Assembly (NCBI GenBank): GCA_050942825.1
Contig: JBMNOA010000017.1
Coordinates: 1-33,126, forward strand
DNA length: 33,126 nucleotides
Direction: 5' to 3'
Source of the DNA: CAYRML01 sp050942825
GTDB taxonomy: Bacteria; Bacillota; Dehalobacteriia; UBA4068
Shown: positions 1 to 9,497 of the stretch, one piece after another
How positions within the stretch are numbered: position 1 is the first letter of the stretch
How the letters are laid out: each line of letters opens with the position of its first letter
Position numbers and translations under genes: made by a program
Notes under the pieces: generated by a model
The model's input: the letters and a program-made list of their open reading frames with translations, nothing else
Database searches by the model: none
Told to the model about the DNA's origin: nothing

Positions 1-1
1 A

Positions 2-193
2 ATAACCAGGATTTATCTGACAAAAAATGGCCAAGATATACTGCAGGAAATATATCTTTTAAAAAAACAAATAGAAAAGGAATTTTCTCACAATTTCTCA
101 TTAGAAGAACAAATACTTTTAAAACGTTTTCTAAAACAGATCAAGGAAAATTTGTTAAATGCCGAAAATGAATGCTTAACTAAGAAAATATAA
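2..193 (+). CDS. MarR-family transcriptional regulator, C-terminal fragment (gene cut by window edge)
   Basis: An open frame runs from the first bases to a TAA at 191-193 and encodes about 63 residues. It begins with a beta-wing-like RIYLTKNGQDIL stretch and continues into a charged helix containing FSLEEQILLKRFLKQIKENL. This pattern (LT.kG followed by a long dimerisation helix with 'seEe...l...L..i..nl') is typical of the C-terminal half of MarR-family repressors. It lies 23 bp upstream of two ABC exporter genes on the same strand, and a MarR-ABC-ABC arrangement is common for drug-inducible exporters in Bacillota, so it probably regulates them. The helix-turn-helix part lies outside the window, so the family call rests on the wing and C-terminal helix only. 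Confidence 0.6.
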   Translation: MTRIYLTKNGQDILQEIYLLKKQIEKEFSHNFSLEEQILLKRFLKQIKENLLNAENECLTKKI

Positions 194-216
194 ACTATAT
201 TAACAAAGGAAAATCT

Positions 217-2454
217 ATGCTTAAGCTGCTTAAATACCTAAAAAAATCAACCATGTCTATTATTCTGATCATCCTCTTGCTATTGGGTCAAGCAATGTGT
301 GACTTAGCTTTACCATCTTACACATCTGATTTGGTCAATATAGGCATACAACAAGGCGGCATCAAAGATGCTACATTACAAGTTATCCGTCAAAGCGAGC
401 TACATAAGCTGCTTTTATTGATGAACAAAGAAGATGCCGGTATCGTATTATCTTCTTACTCATTGCTTAATAGCAAGTCTTTGAGCAAAGCTGACCTCTC
501 CTCATACAGGGAAAAATATCCCCAACTGGTCAATGAGCCCCTCTATATATTAAATGAACAGGCTGATCAAAGACAGCTGAATATAATTTGGGGTAAGGCG
601 ATTATGTCATTAGAGATAATTACAGGAAAATCCGAGATGGCAAAAGATTTGCAGTACCAGCTTTCCAGCCGGTTGTCGGTGCCACCGGAGGCCGATCTCC
701 TGCAAGTAATAGCCGCTATGCCTGAAGCAAGCCGCTATCAATTGATAGATAGCATCAACGAAAATTTCGCCAATATGCCAGAATCGATGATCATACAAAG
801 CTCGGTAGCTTATGTCAAAGCAGAATACAATGCTATCGGTATTGATACTGCCAGTAAGCAAATACAATATGTATTAATAACCGGACTCAAAATGATAATT
901 ATCACGCTTTTAAGCATGGGAGCTACCGTGCTGGTGATCTTATTATCCTCCAAAGTAGGTGCTTTTACCAGTCAGGATTTGCGGATCAAGGTCTTTAAAA
1001 AGGTCTTAAGTTTCTCTCATGCTGAGATGAATCGCTTTTCTACAGCCAGCCTCATCACCCGTTCCACCAATGATATACAACAAATCCAGCTCATGTTGAT
1101 TATGCTAATGCGTATCTTTTTCTACGCACCGATCATAGGTGTAGGCGCTTTTATCAAAGCTACAGCCAGTACCCCCTCCATGTCATGGATTATCGGTATC
1201 TCGGTATTAGCACTTTTATCTTTGGTAATGATACTTTTCGTTGCCCTGATACCAAAATTTAAAATCATGCAAAAGCTTATCGATAAATTGAATATGATCA
1301 GCCGAGAGATACTAACCGGGTTACCAGTGATCAGGGCTTTCAGTAATCAAAAACATGAAGAAAAACGTTTTGATAAAGCTAATCGAGATTTAATGCGAGT
1401 AAATCTTTTTGTCAACCGTACTATGGCGCTAATGATGCCTTTGATCTTTTTGGTCATGGACGCTACCAGTGTTCTAATTGTTTGGAAAGGCGCCTATGGC
1501 ATAGAACAGGGCTTGTTACAGGTTGGTGATATGATGGCTTTCATTCAATACACTATGATGATCATCATCTCTTTTCTCATGATTTCTATGGTTTCAGTGA
1601 TGATGCCCCGAGCCACTGTAGCTGCAGGACGTATCAATGAAATCCTCAATACCTCAATAAGCATTCAAGATCCTGAGCAGATACAGCCTTTTGATGAACA
1701 AAAAAAAGGTTATGTGGAGTTTAGAGATGTCTGTTTCCGCTATCCTCAGGCCGAAGAAGATGCCTTAAGCCATATCACCTTTACTGCCTTACCCGGGCAG
1801 ATAACAGCTTTTATCGGCGGTACCGGCAGCGGTAAATCCACCTTGGTTAATCTCATACCTCGATTTTTTGATGTTACCAGCGGACAGATATTAGTAGATG
1901 GACAAGATGTAAAGCAGGTCACCCTGCATGATTTACGGGCCAAAATAGGCTACGTGCCCCAAAAAAGCACTTTGTTTTCCGGCACCATCGAATCCAATAT
2001 TAAATATGGTAAGCGGCAGATCACAGACCACATGATGGAGGAAGCAGCACAAATAGCCCAAGCCAATGATTTCATCAGCCAAAAAGAAGATGGTTTTCAA
2101 TCATCCATTTCTCACAGCGGCCTCAATATTTCCGGCGGGCAAAAACAAAGACTTTCCATTGCCAGAGCTATTGCCGGTCAGCCGGAAATATATATTTTTG
2201 ATGACAGCTTTTCTGCTCTTGATTATAAAACAGACAGAGCATTGCGCCGGGCATTAAAAGAAAAAATATCCGACAGCACCGTCTTGATTGTAGCACAAAG
2301 AATCAGTACTATCATGAATGCCGATCAGATTATAGTTATAGATAAGGGTAAAATAGTCGCCCAAGGTACACATCGGGAACTGTTACAAAGTTGTGAAATA
2401 TACCGACAACTGGCATATTCACAACTCTCGGAGGAGGAGTTGGCACATGGCTAA
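217..2454 (+). CDS. ABC exporter half-transporter, subunit with degenerate ATPase site
   Basis: A 745-residue membrane half-transporter: one TM domain followed by one nucleotide-binding domain. TM1 is at about residues 12-32. About 185 mostly polar residues then precede TM2 (about 218-245), where this loop is usually short, giving a large predicted extracytoplasmic insertion. The ATPase domain has Walker A GGTGSGKST (534-542), signature ISGGQ (638-642) and Walker B ending FDD with Asp at 663 where the catalytic Glu normally sits; the H-loop His is Gln694 (AQRIST). Asp and Gln at these places mark the degenerate-site partner of heterodimeric exporters such as TM287/288, BmrCD and LmrCD. The next gene supplies the canonical catalytic residues. 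The start is ATG, with AAAGGAAAAT upstream. It overlaps the next gene by 8 bp. The substrate cannot be told; a drug or lipid is likely. Confidence 0.88.
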   Translation: MLKLLKYLKKSTMSIILIILLLLGQAMCDLALPSYTSDLVNIGIQQGGIKDATLQVIRQSELHKLLLLMNKEDAGIVLSSYSLLNSKSLSKADLSSYREKYPQLVNEPLYILNEQADQRQLNIIWGKAIMSLEIITGKSEMAKDLQYQLSSRLSVPPEADLLQVIAAMPEASRYQLIDSINENFANMPESMIIQSSVAYVKAEYNAIGIDTASKQIQYVLITGLKMIIITLLSMGATVLVILLSSKVGAFTSQDLRIKVFKKVLSFSHAEMNRFSTASLITRSTNDIQQIQLMLIMLMRIFFYAPIIGVGAFIKATASTPSMSWIIGISVLALLSLVMILFVALIPKFKIMQKLIDKLNMISREILTGLPVIRAFSNQKHEEKRFDKANRDLMRVNLFVNRTMALMMPLIFLVMDATSVLIVWKGAYGIEQGLLQVGDMMAFIQYTMMIIISFLMISMVSVMMPRATVAAGRINEILNTSISIQDPEQIQPFDEQKKGYVEFRDVCFRYPQAEEDALSHITFTALPGQITAFIGGTGSGKSTLVNLIPRFFDVTSGQILVDGQDVKQVTLHDLRAKIGYVPQKSTLFSGTIESNIKYGKRQITDHMMEEAAQIAQANDFISQKEDGFQSSISHSGLNISGGQKQRLSIARAIAGQPEIYIFDDSFSALDYKTDRALRRALKEKISDSTVLIVAQRISTIMNADQIIVIDKGKIVAQGTHRELLQSCEIYRQLAYSQLSEEELAHG

Positions 2455-4267
2455 GGGTCACAAAAATAATTTGCTCAGCAATATGGGCCAAAAACCTAAA
2501 GACTTCAAAGGCACAGCTAAACAGCTCATTTCATACATGAGTAAGTATAAAATATCCTTGATCCTGATTCTTGTTTTTGCTATCATCAGCACCATCTTTT
2601 TCATCGTTGGACCGAAAATACTAGGTGATGCAACGACAGAAATATTCAACGGTATCATAAGTAAGATTTCCGGCGGCAGCGGCATAAATTTTGAGCGCAT
2701 TACCGAGATTTTAATCTTTCTGATGATTTTATATATTATCAGCACCGTCTTTCATTTTCTGCAAGGCTACCTGACAAGCAATGTCTCGCAAAAAACTGTC
2801 TATAATCTGCGGGATCAAATCTCCAAAAAGATCAACCGTATGCCTATGCGCTATTTCGATCGTCAAACCCATGGTGAGGTGCTTTCCCGCATCACTAATG
2901 ATATTGATCTATTGGGCCAAAGTCTTAATCAGAGCCTTTCCCAAATGATTAGTTCTCTCATTTTGGTTATAGGTATTGTGATCGTGATGTTCACCATCAA
3001 TTGGGTAATGACATTATCCGTAATCGGTATCCTGCCTTTAACAATGCTCCTGATGAGGATATTGATGAAGAAATCACAAAAACATTTCACTGAACAACAG
3101 GAATATCTAGGCCATACTAATAGCCATATAGAAGAAATTTTCAGCGGACAAACTATTGTCAAAGCTTTTAATAACGAAGAAGAAGTAACAGATAAATTTG
3201 AGCATCTTAATAAAACACTTTACAAATCGGCCTGGAAATCTCAATTCCTCTCCGGTATTATGATGCCTCTAACTATGCTTATCAGTAATTTAGGTTATGT
3301 AATAGTGGCCATCCTGGGAGTTTGGCTGACTATTCAGGGAGCTATTACCGTAGGTAACATTCAATCCTTTATTCAGTATGTCAGAACTTTAAGCCAGCCT
3401 TTGTCGCAGATAGCCCAAGGCTTTGCGCAACTACAATCCACAGCGGCAGCAGCTGAACGGGTATTCGAATTTATCAATGAAGATGAGGAAGAGCAAACCG
3501 TAAAAAATCCTTTATCTACCAAATATTTACAAGGTAGTGTGGAATTTAAGCAAGTAAATTTCGGCTACACAGAGGATAAAATTATTATCAGAGATTTCAA
3601 CGCTGTAATCAAGCCAGGACAAAAAGTGGCAATTGTCGGCCCTACAGGAGCTGGCAAAACCACTATTGTCAAACTGTTGATGCGTTTTTATGATATTAAT
3701 AATGGTCATATTTATATTGATGGTCATGACATAAAAGAATTCAACCGCAGTGATTTGCGCAACATCTTTGGTATGGTTCTGCAAGACACCTGGCTTTTCC
3801 ACGGCTCAATTATGGAAAATATCCGCTACGGTAATTTGAATGCTAGTGACCAACAAGTAATTGAGGCAGCTAGAGCAGCCTATGTTGACCAATTCGTCAG
3901 GACATTACCTGATGGATATAATATGGTGATCAGTGAAGAAGCCGACAATATCTCCCAAGGTCAAAAACAGCTTCTGACCATTGCCCGAGCTATCTTAGCC
4001 AATCCCAAAATATTGATACTGGATGAAGCCACCAGCTCAGTTGATACCAGAACAGAAATCCGTATCCAAAAAGCCATGGATAATCTGATGCATGGTAGAA
4101 CAAGTTTCATCATCGCACACAGACTATCCACTATCAAAGATGCCGATTTGATCTTGGTCATGGATAAGGGAGATATCATAGAACAGGGAAATCATCAAGA
4201 GCTGTTAGCCAAAGGAGGCTTTTATGCCACTTTATATAACTCTCAGTTTGAGAGTCTAGCCGTTTAG
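2447..4267 (+). CDS. ABC exporter half-transporter, catalytically canonical subunit
   Basis: A 606-residue half-transporter with an N-terminal six-helix domain and a C-terminal ATPase domain. Walker A is GPTGAGKTT (398-406), Walker B ends ILDE with catalytic Glu527, and the switch His is 558 (AHRLST). The signature is ISQGQ (502-506), not SGGQ. A non-canonical signature with canonical Walker B and H-loop is the mirror image of the preceding subunit, so the two should pair as a heterodimer with one competent and one degenerate ATP site. The frame is open further upstream, but ATG 2447 is chosen because GGAGGAG lies just before it (2430-2436), inside the end of the upstream gene. The 8-bp overlap suggests translational coupling. 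No large extracytoplasmic insertion is seen here, unlike its partner. Confidence 0.9.
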   Translation: MAKGHKNNLLSNMGQKPKDFKGTAKQLISYMSKYKISLILILVFAIISTIFFIVGPKILGDATTEIFNGIISKISGGSGINFERITEILIFLMILYIISTVFHFLQGYLTSNVSQKTVYNLRDQISKKINRMPMRYFDRQTHGEVLSRITNDIDLLGQSLNQSLSQMISSLILVIGIVIVMFTINWVMTLSVIGILPLTMLLMRILMKKSQKHFTEQQEYLGHTNSHIEEIFSGQTIVKAFNNEEEVTDKFEHLNKTLYKSAWKSQFLSGIMMPLTMLISNLGYVIVAILGVWLTIQGAITVGNIQSFIQYVRTLSQPLSQIAQGFAQLQSTAAAAERVFEFINEDEEEQTVKNPLSTKYLQGSVEFKQVNFGYTEDKIIIRDFNAVIKPGQKVAIVGPTGAGKTTIVKLLMRFYDINNGHIYIDGHDIKEFNRSDLRNIFGMVLQDTWLFHGSIMENIRYGNLNASDQQVIEAARAAYVDQFVRTLPDGYNMVISEEADNISQGQKQLLTIARAILANPKILILDEATSSVDTRTEIRIQKAMDNLMHGRTSFIIAHRLSTIKDADLILVMDKGDIIEQGNHQELLAKGGFYATLYNSQFESLAV

Positions 4268-4276
4268 GAGCAAAGC

Positions 4277-4792
4277 ATGAACAAGACTAATAAACAAGTT
4301 CAGACCATCGTCCACCCTTGGACGCCTGTCTTTAATGAGCATTCCCGCATCCTCATACTTGGCACTATACCTTCACCAAAATCCCGGGAAAACGGCTTTT
4401 ATTACGGGCATCCGCAGAATCTATTCTGGAAAATATTGGCCGAGGTGCTAAAAAAGCCATCCATTCCTGCTGATATAGAGTCGAAAAAAAAGTTTTTACT
4501 CGATAATCATATTGCTCTCTGGGATGTTTTATATAGCTGTGATATAGTCGGTGCCAGCGATAATAGTATCAAAAATGCCATAGCTAATGATTTTGTTCCT
4601 TTATTGACCCAAGCGCCAATTAAAGCTATTTTTACAACCGGCAAGACTGCTAGTAAGCTGTATGATGAGTTTTGTTTGCCCTATACCGGCTTTCCCTCTC
4701 AATATCTGCCATCTACCAGTCCAGCCAATAAAGCCCATTATCCCTATGATAAATTGCTGAAACATTGGCAAATCATTACCAATTTCCTCTAA
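4277..4792 (+). CDS. DNA-deoxyinosine (hypoxanthine) glycosylase, UDG family 6
   Basis: A 171-residue protein of the uracil-DNA-glycosylase superfamily. The N-terminal motif LILGTIPSPKSRENGFYYGH followed by PQNLFWK resembles the LGS.PS.....YYGHP.N.FW block of the HDG (family 6) enzymes, which remove hypoxanthine from deaminated adenine in DNA. TTGKTASKLY and LPSTSPAN near the C-terminus fit the later conserved blocks of this family. The length matches. It starts 9 bp after the ABC exporter gene with AGGAGCAAAGC as ribosome binding site, so it is probably the last gene of that operon, although a DNA repair enzyme is an unexpected partner for an exporter. The assignment rests on motifs; specificity (hypoxanthine or uracil) is not settled by sequence. 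Confidence 0.8.
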   Translation: MNKTNKQVQTIVHPWTPVFNEHSRILILGTIPSPKSRENGFYYGHPQNLFWKILAEVLKKPSIPADIESKKKFLLDNHIALWDVLYSCDIVGASDNSIKNAIANDFVPLLTQAPIKAIFTTGKTASKLYDEFCLPYTGFPSQYLPSTSPANKAHYPYDKLLKHWQIITNFL

Positions 4793-4842
4793 AGAGATAA
4801 CAAAAAGAGGCAGACAAAAGTCTGCCTCTTTTTGTTATCTCT
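4793..4842. terminator. Bidirectional terminator between convergent genes
   Basis: A perfect inverted repeat has 23-bp arms (4793-4815 and 4820-4842) around an AAAA loop. The arms carry an AAAAAG/CTTTTT tract and a GC-richer core (GAGGCAGAC), so a stem with flanking U-rich sequence forms on either strand. It starts directly after the stop of the glycosylase gene and ends one base before the stop of the pyruvate carboxylase gene. Confidence 0.93.
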
Positions 4843-4843
4843 A

Positions 4844-7800
4844 TTATTCACCGATTTTAGCGATTAATTCTCCAGCTTTTAACTGTTGACCTTCTGTAAC
4901 ATATATTTTTTCTATTTTACCACCAACAGAAGCCAATACATTAGTTTCCATTTTCATAGCTTCTATAACAGCTATCGGTTTATTTAATTCCACGTATTCC
5001 CCTTCTTCGATTAATATTTTAATAATAGTACCAGGTATATTGGCACCTATTTCTCTGGGGTCATCAGGGTCTGCAAGGGTCAGTGTTTCTTTGGTAGATT
5101 TTATATTTGCCGCATTATCTTTGATACTTACCACACGACGATTACCATTTACTTCAAAGACTACGTCTCTATTACCGTTTTCATCGACTTCACGTACTTC
5201 TATCAGTTTAACTACCAGAACTTTACCTTCATCAAGTTTGATTTCACCGGTTTCCCCTTCTGCTAAGCCATAAAAGAAAATATCACTGCTCATATATTTA
5301 AAGTTGCCGTTTTTTTCCAAATCATTTAAATAATCCTCAAATACTTTAGGATAAAGAGCATAACTCAAGATATCTTGTTCTGTTGCATCTATTTGATAAG
5401 TTTCATCAAGATATTTTTTTATTTTATCAAAGTCTTCGGGCGGTAATAATTCTCCGGGACGACAGCAGATAGGCTTTTTATCTTTTAGGATCAATTTTTG
5501 CAATTTTTCCGGAAAGCCTCCCACCGGCTGTCCCATCATACCCTCAAAATAGGATACTATTGAATCAGGGAAGTCGATATCTTTACCTTTTTCATAAATA
5601 TTTTCCGGCGTAAGGTTATTTTGTACCATAAAGATGGCCATATCTCCAACAGCTTTGGAAGAAGGTGTTACTTTTACGATATCACCCAACATTTCATTAA
5701 CGGTTTTGAACATATCTTTTACTTCTTGGAATTTATGACCTAAACCGAAACTTTCCACTTGCGGTTTGAGGTTCGAATATTGCCCGCCGGGGATCTCATA
5801 TTTGTAAATCTCAGTAGTACCAGCCTTAAGGTCGGATTCAAATTGCTGATATATAGGACGGACATCATCCCAATAATTGGAAATAACTTGCAGGTCATCT
5901 AAGGAAATATTGGTAGCCCTATCGGTGTTTTCTAAAGCAGCAACCACAGAATTGAGTGCAGGTTGGCTAGTCAGGCCAGCCATACTATTGATAGCTGTAT
6001 CACAAATATCCACTCCGGCCATAGCAGCCATCAAAATGGTTGCTACACCGTTGCCGCTGGTATCATGAGTATGCAAATGAATTGGTACGCTTATTTCGTT
6101 TTTCAATTCTGTAATCAATTTATGTGCGGCCACAGGTTTCAAAAGTCCAGACATATCTTTTATACCAAGGATATGAGTACCGCGTTTTTCCAATTCTTTA
6201 GCCATATTGATATAGTATTTAAGGTTATATTTCTCTCTGCTTTCATCAAGTATGTCACCGGTATAGCAAATACAGGCTTCTACAACTTTACCTTGTTTTT
6301 GCACTTCATCCATGGCAACTTCCATACCTTGGATCCAGTTCAAGGAGTCAAATATTCTAAACACATCAATACCAGCTTTGGCTGATTCCTGGATGCATTT
6401 TCTTACAACATTATCAGGATAGTTTTTATACCCTACACCATTGGCACCTCTAATCAGCATTTGGAAAAGGATATTGGGGATTCTTTCTCTCAATAGAGCC
6501 AGTCTTTCCCACGGATCTTCTTTTAAGAAGCGATAAGCCACATCAAAGGTAGCTCCACCCCACATTTCTAATGAAAAGAGATCTTTGGCATATTCAGCAA
6601 TTGCCGGTGCAATTTTGACCATATCAACAGTTCTTGCTCTGGTGGCCATCAAAGATTGTTGCGCATCACGCATAGAAGTTTCGGTCAATAGTAAAGATTT
6701 TTGTTCTAAGACCCATTTAACCAAATTCTCGGGCCCTTGTTGATCTAAAAGCTGTTTAGTACCGTCTAAGTAGTTGTGGCTGACCTTCGGTATGATGGGC
6801 GTATTAAAGGCAGGCTTATCACCATGTGTCTCATTGACGATTTTATTACCTAAAAATCTCAATAATTTTAATTCCCTGTTTTTGCTGGTTCTAATATTTA
6901 GCAATTCGGGGTTTTCCGCGATAAATCCAGTATCACATTGACCCGCTCTGAAAGTGGGATGATTCAGCACATTTAATAAAAAGGAGATATTGGTTTTTAC
7001 TCCACCTATTTTCATTTCATTCAAAGCGCGGGCCGCTTTATTGATTGTATCATCAAAAGATCGGGAAAACGAAGTAACCTTAACCAACAAGCTATCATAA
7101 TAAGGGCTGATCTCAGAACCGGCAAAACCATTGCCACCATCAAGCCTGATGCCAAAACCAGAAGCAGAACGATATACGTCTATATTACCGGTATCAGGAG
7201 CAAAATCATTGACTGGATCTTCCGTAGTTACACGGCATTGAATAGCATAACCTCTTGGTTTGATGCAGTCCTGGTTTTTGATATTGATTTGGGGAGAATC
7301 CAAAGCATAACCTTGGGCAACTAAAATCTGCGATTGCACTATATCGATACCTGTAACTATCTCAGACACAGTATGCTCCACTTGGATACGAGGGTTCACT
7401 TCAATAAAATAATGGTTGCCGGCCGCATCCACCAAAAATTCAATAGTACCGGCATTGCAATAATTAACCGCTTTGGCAATTTTCAAGGCATCATTACAAA
7501 TATTTTTCCTTTGTTCTTCAGTTATTGATAGAGCCGGCGTAAATTCTATAACTTTTTGATGACGTCTTTGAATAGAACAATCTCTTTCATGCAAGTGAAC
7601 AATATTGCCATATTTATCACCTAATATTTGTACTTCGATATGTTTAGGTTTTTCCAGATATTTTTCTATAAAAATATCATCGATACCAAAAGCTTTTTTC
7701 GCCTCGCTTTTGGCACTTCTGAATTGAGGTATCAAATCTTGAGCTTCCCTGACGATGCGCATACCTCTGCCACCACCGCCTGCCGCAGCCTTCAAAATGA

Positions 7801-8272
7801 CCGGATAACCACAAGATTCAGCAAACCGCTTAGCATCTTCTTCTAATTTGATGGCTTTATCAACACCCGGTATAGTAGGAACACCAACTTTTTGAGCCAC
7901 AATTTTAGATTTAATTTTATCCCCTAAATTGCTCATCATTTGATGAGTCGGGCCGATAAATTCGATACCTGCTTCTTCACATTGGCGAGCGAATTCTACA
8001 TTTTCAGCTAAAAAACCGTAACCTGGATGTATGGCATCAACAGCCTTAGCCTTTGCCAAAGCAATAATTTCACTAATCCCTAAATAGGCATCAATAGGTG
8101 ATTTACCATGGCCAATTTTGTAAGATTCGTCTGCCTTGGTCCTAAAAAGAGATTTTTTATCTTCTTCTGAATAAACAGCAACAGTACGAATGCCCAGCTC
8201 TTTACAAGCTCTGAACACTCTAATTGCTATTTCGCCTCTATTGGCAACAAGCAACTTTTTAAATCTAGTCAT
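4844..8272 (-). CDS. pyc: Pyruvate carboxylase (single polypeptide)
   Basis: Biotin enzyme that carboxylates pyruvate to oxaloacetate using ATP and bicarbonate; cytosolic tetramer in known members. 1142 residues, the usual length. In order: biotin carboxylase domain (about 1-450, from FKKLLVANRGEIAIRVFRAC, glycine loop GGGGRGMR, and EVNPRIQVEHT); carboxyltransferase TIM barrel (about 530-1000, RDAQQSLMATRART, HLHTHDTSGNG); C-terminal biotin carrier domain with EAMKME and the biotinylated Lys at 1107. The frame is open 17 codons further upstream, but ATG at 8270-8272 is chosen: AAAGGGCGAGAG lies just before it and the protein then begins MTRFKKLL like its relatives. It is monocistronic, with a promoter at 8373-8401 and a shared terminator. 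It would provide anaplerotic oxaloacetate. Confidence 0.97.
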   Translation of the reverse strand: MTRFKKLLVANRGEIAIRVFRACKELGIRTVAVYSEEDKKSLFRTKADESYKIGHGKSPIDAYLGISEIIALAKAKAVDAIHPGYGFLAENVEFARQCEEAGIEFIGPTHQMMSNLGDKIKSKIVAQKVGVPTIPGVDKAIKLEEDAKRFAESCGYPVILKAAAGGGGRGMRIVREAQDLIPQFRSAKSEAKKAFGIDDIFIEKYLEKPKHIEVQILGDKYGNIVHLHERDCSIQRRHQKVIEFTPALSITEEQRKNICNDALKIAKAVNYCNAGTIEFLVDAAGNHYFIEVNPRIQVEHTVSEIVTGIDIVQSQILVAQGYALDSPQINIKNQDCIKPRGYAIQCRVTTEDPVNDFAPDTGNIDVYRSASGFGIRLDGGNGFAGSEISPYYDSLLVKVTSFSRSFDDTINKAARALNEMKIGGVKTNISFLLNVLNHPTFRAGQCDTGFIAENPELLNIRTSKNRELKLLRFLGNKIVNETHGDKPAFNTPIIPKVSHNYLDGTKQLLDQQGPENLVKWVLEQKSLLLTETSMRDAQQSLMATRARTVDMVKIAPAIAEYAKDLFSLEMWGGATFDVAYRFLKEDPWERLALLRERIPNILFQMLIRGANGVGYKNYPDNVVRKCIQESAKAGIDVFRIFDSLNWIQGMEVAMDEVQKQGKVVEACICYTGDILDESREKYNLKYYINMAKELEKRGTHILGIKDMSGLLKPVAAHKLITELKNEISVPIHLHTHDTSGNGVATILMAAMAGVDICDTAINSMAGLTSQPALNSVVAALENTDRATNISLDDLQVISNYWDDVRPIYQQFESDLKAGTTEIYKYEIPGGQYSNLKPQVESFGLGHKFQEVKDMFKTVNEMLGDIVKVTPSSKAVGDMAIFMVQNNLTPENIYEKGKDIDFPDSIVSYFEGMMGQPVGGFPEKLQKLILKDKKPICCRPGELLPPEDFDKIKKYLDETYQIDATEQDILSYALYPKVFEDYLNDLEKNGNFKYMSSDIFFYGLAEGETGEIKLDEGKVLVVKLIEVREVDENGNRDVVFEVNGNRRVVSIKDNAANIKSTKETLTLADPDDPREIGANIPGTIIKILIEEGEYVELNKPIAVIEAMKMETNVLASVGGKIEKIYVTEGQQLKAGELIAKIGE

Positions 8273-8372
8273 ATCTCTCGCCCTTTCTGTATCAATTAGC
8301 AAACGTAGATTATATGTTAACAATAAAGTATTTTATCTATAAAACCTCATTAAATAGATAGAGATTTTTATA

Positions 8373-8401
8373 ATTATATCTCAATTAGACTATTTTCGCA
8401 A
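8373..8401 (-). promoter_or_regulatory. Predicted sigma-A promoter of pyc
   Basis: On the minus strand TTGCGA (8396-8401) and TATAAT (8373-8378) are separated by 17 bp. The -10 is perfect and the -35 keeps TTG. The transcript would carry a leader of about 95 bases before the pyc ATG. No riboswitch-like structure was recognised in that leader. Confidence 0.6.
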
Positions 8402-8513
8402 GAAAAATTATTAAAATACACAAGAACATATTGGGCTATTGCAGGTTTAATTAAAGGATTAGGTTTTATTATGTGGAAATATGTTATTAGATCTCAAAAA
8501 TGAGGTGAAAAAT

Positions 8514-9431
8514 ATGCATACAACAGATTATTATCAAAAAAATAATTGGCTCAAACTCGATGAGCAAGCTAAATACCCGTTCGATATTTTTTATCTTTAC
8601 GCCACGGCCTATGTTAAAACCCATAAAAAAGATCCTATTATTTGTGATATAAATCATCGCAATATGCGCAGCACGGCAAAATTTAACTACCATAAAAATG
8701 CCACGGCTTTCCGGGTTGCCGGAAATATGTTTGCTCCTTATTACAGACAGACTGATGCTTTGAGCTGCCTGCCCTTACCTCTAGAGGAAAAAAAGAAGAT
8801 TTTAAGAATTGGTCCTGTAACTGATGCTATAGCAGCATTTAATCATTTCATCAAATACTATAACCAAGGTAGGCCCTATATACTGGCTGCTCATTCCCAA
8901 GGGTCCGATGTTTTGCTGCAATTATTAAGTGAGTATATGAAAGAAAATCCTCAAATATATAAAAGAATGGTGGCAGCCTATGCTATCGGATATTCTGTAA
9001 CTAAGGAATATCTATCAGAAAATCCTCATCTCAAGTTTGCCCAAGGCCGTGAAGATACAGGAGTCATTATCTCTTATAATACCGAGGCACCCAGCATTGA
9101 GGGAAAAAATCCTGTTCTTTTACCCAATACCCTTGCTATTAATCCCATAAATTGGCAGAGAAATGAAACTCTCGCTCCCAAAGAAGAAAGTCTGGGAGCC
9201 AGAGTAAAAATAAATAATAGTTTTAAGAAAATTGCTCATTTAGCTGATGCTAAAATAAATATGCAAAGAGGTACCGTTATTTGTTCCAGCATTGACAGGG
9301 ATAATCCCTTTTGTGATGTAAACATCTTTCCTCAAGGAGTATATCATGTAGCTGATTATGCTCTTTACTACTATGATATCCGTCAAAATGCTTTAGATAG
9401 AATAGCTGCTTATTTAAAAACACACTCTTAA
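8514..9431 (+). CDS. DUF3089 family alpha/beta-hydrolase-like protein
   Basis: A 305-residue protein matching the DUF3089 pattern: FDIFYLYATAY near the N-terminus, AFRVAGNMFAPYYRQ (family: ..v.APrYRQ), then RPYILAAHSQGSDVLLQLL with the nucleophile-elbow sequence HSQGS, and YHVADYALYYYDIRQN near the C-terminus where the catalytic His would be expected. The substrate is unknown; family members are predicted serine hydrolases. The frame opens at 8481, but ATG 8514 is preferred because GAGGTG (8502-8507) sits 6 bases before it. No signal peptide is evident, so it is probably cytoplasmic. It lies alone between two minus-strand genes and ends in its own terminator hairpin. Confidence 0.8.
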   Translation: MHTTDYYQKNNWLKLDEQAKYPFDIFYLYATAYVKTHKKDPIICDINHRNMRSTAKFNYHKNATAFRVAGNMFAPYYRQTDALSCLPLPLEEKKKILRIGPVTDAIAAFNHFIKYYNQGRPYILAAHSQGSDVLLQLLSEYMKENPQIYKRMVAAYAIGYSVTKEYLSENPHLKFAQGREDTGVIISYNTEAPSIEGKNPVLLPNTLAINPINWQRNETLAPKEESLGARVKINNSFKKIAHLADAKINMQRGTVICSSIDRDNPFCDVNIFPQGVYHVADYALYYYDIRQNALDRIAAYLKTHS

Positions 9432-9449
9432 AGCAAAAGTGTGTTTTTT
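9416..9449 (+). terminator. Terminator hairpin after the DUF3089 gene
   Basis: Perfect 11-bp arms (9416-9426 and 9438-9448), with a run of Ts in the right arm, flank an 11-base loop. The left arm covers the last codons and the loop contains the stop codon, so the terminator overlaps the gene end. Confidence 0.75.
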
Positions 9450-9497
9450 GCATATATGAAATAATGGGGTAGCCATAGATTTTATTAGATTATTATA

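Noticed and set aside
5963..6385. A 140-codon plus-strand open frame inside the pyruvate carboxylase gene
   Set aside because: It is antisense to a highly conserved carboxyltransferase domain, has no ribosome binding site worth noting and a composition typical of reversed coding sequence.
8273..8372. A riboswitch or T-box in the pyc leader
   Set aside because: The leader is AT-rich and I could not fold a conserved aptamer or terminator/antiterminator pair in it.
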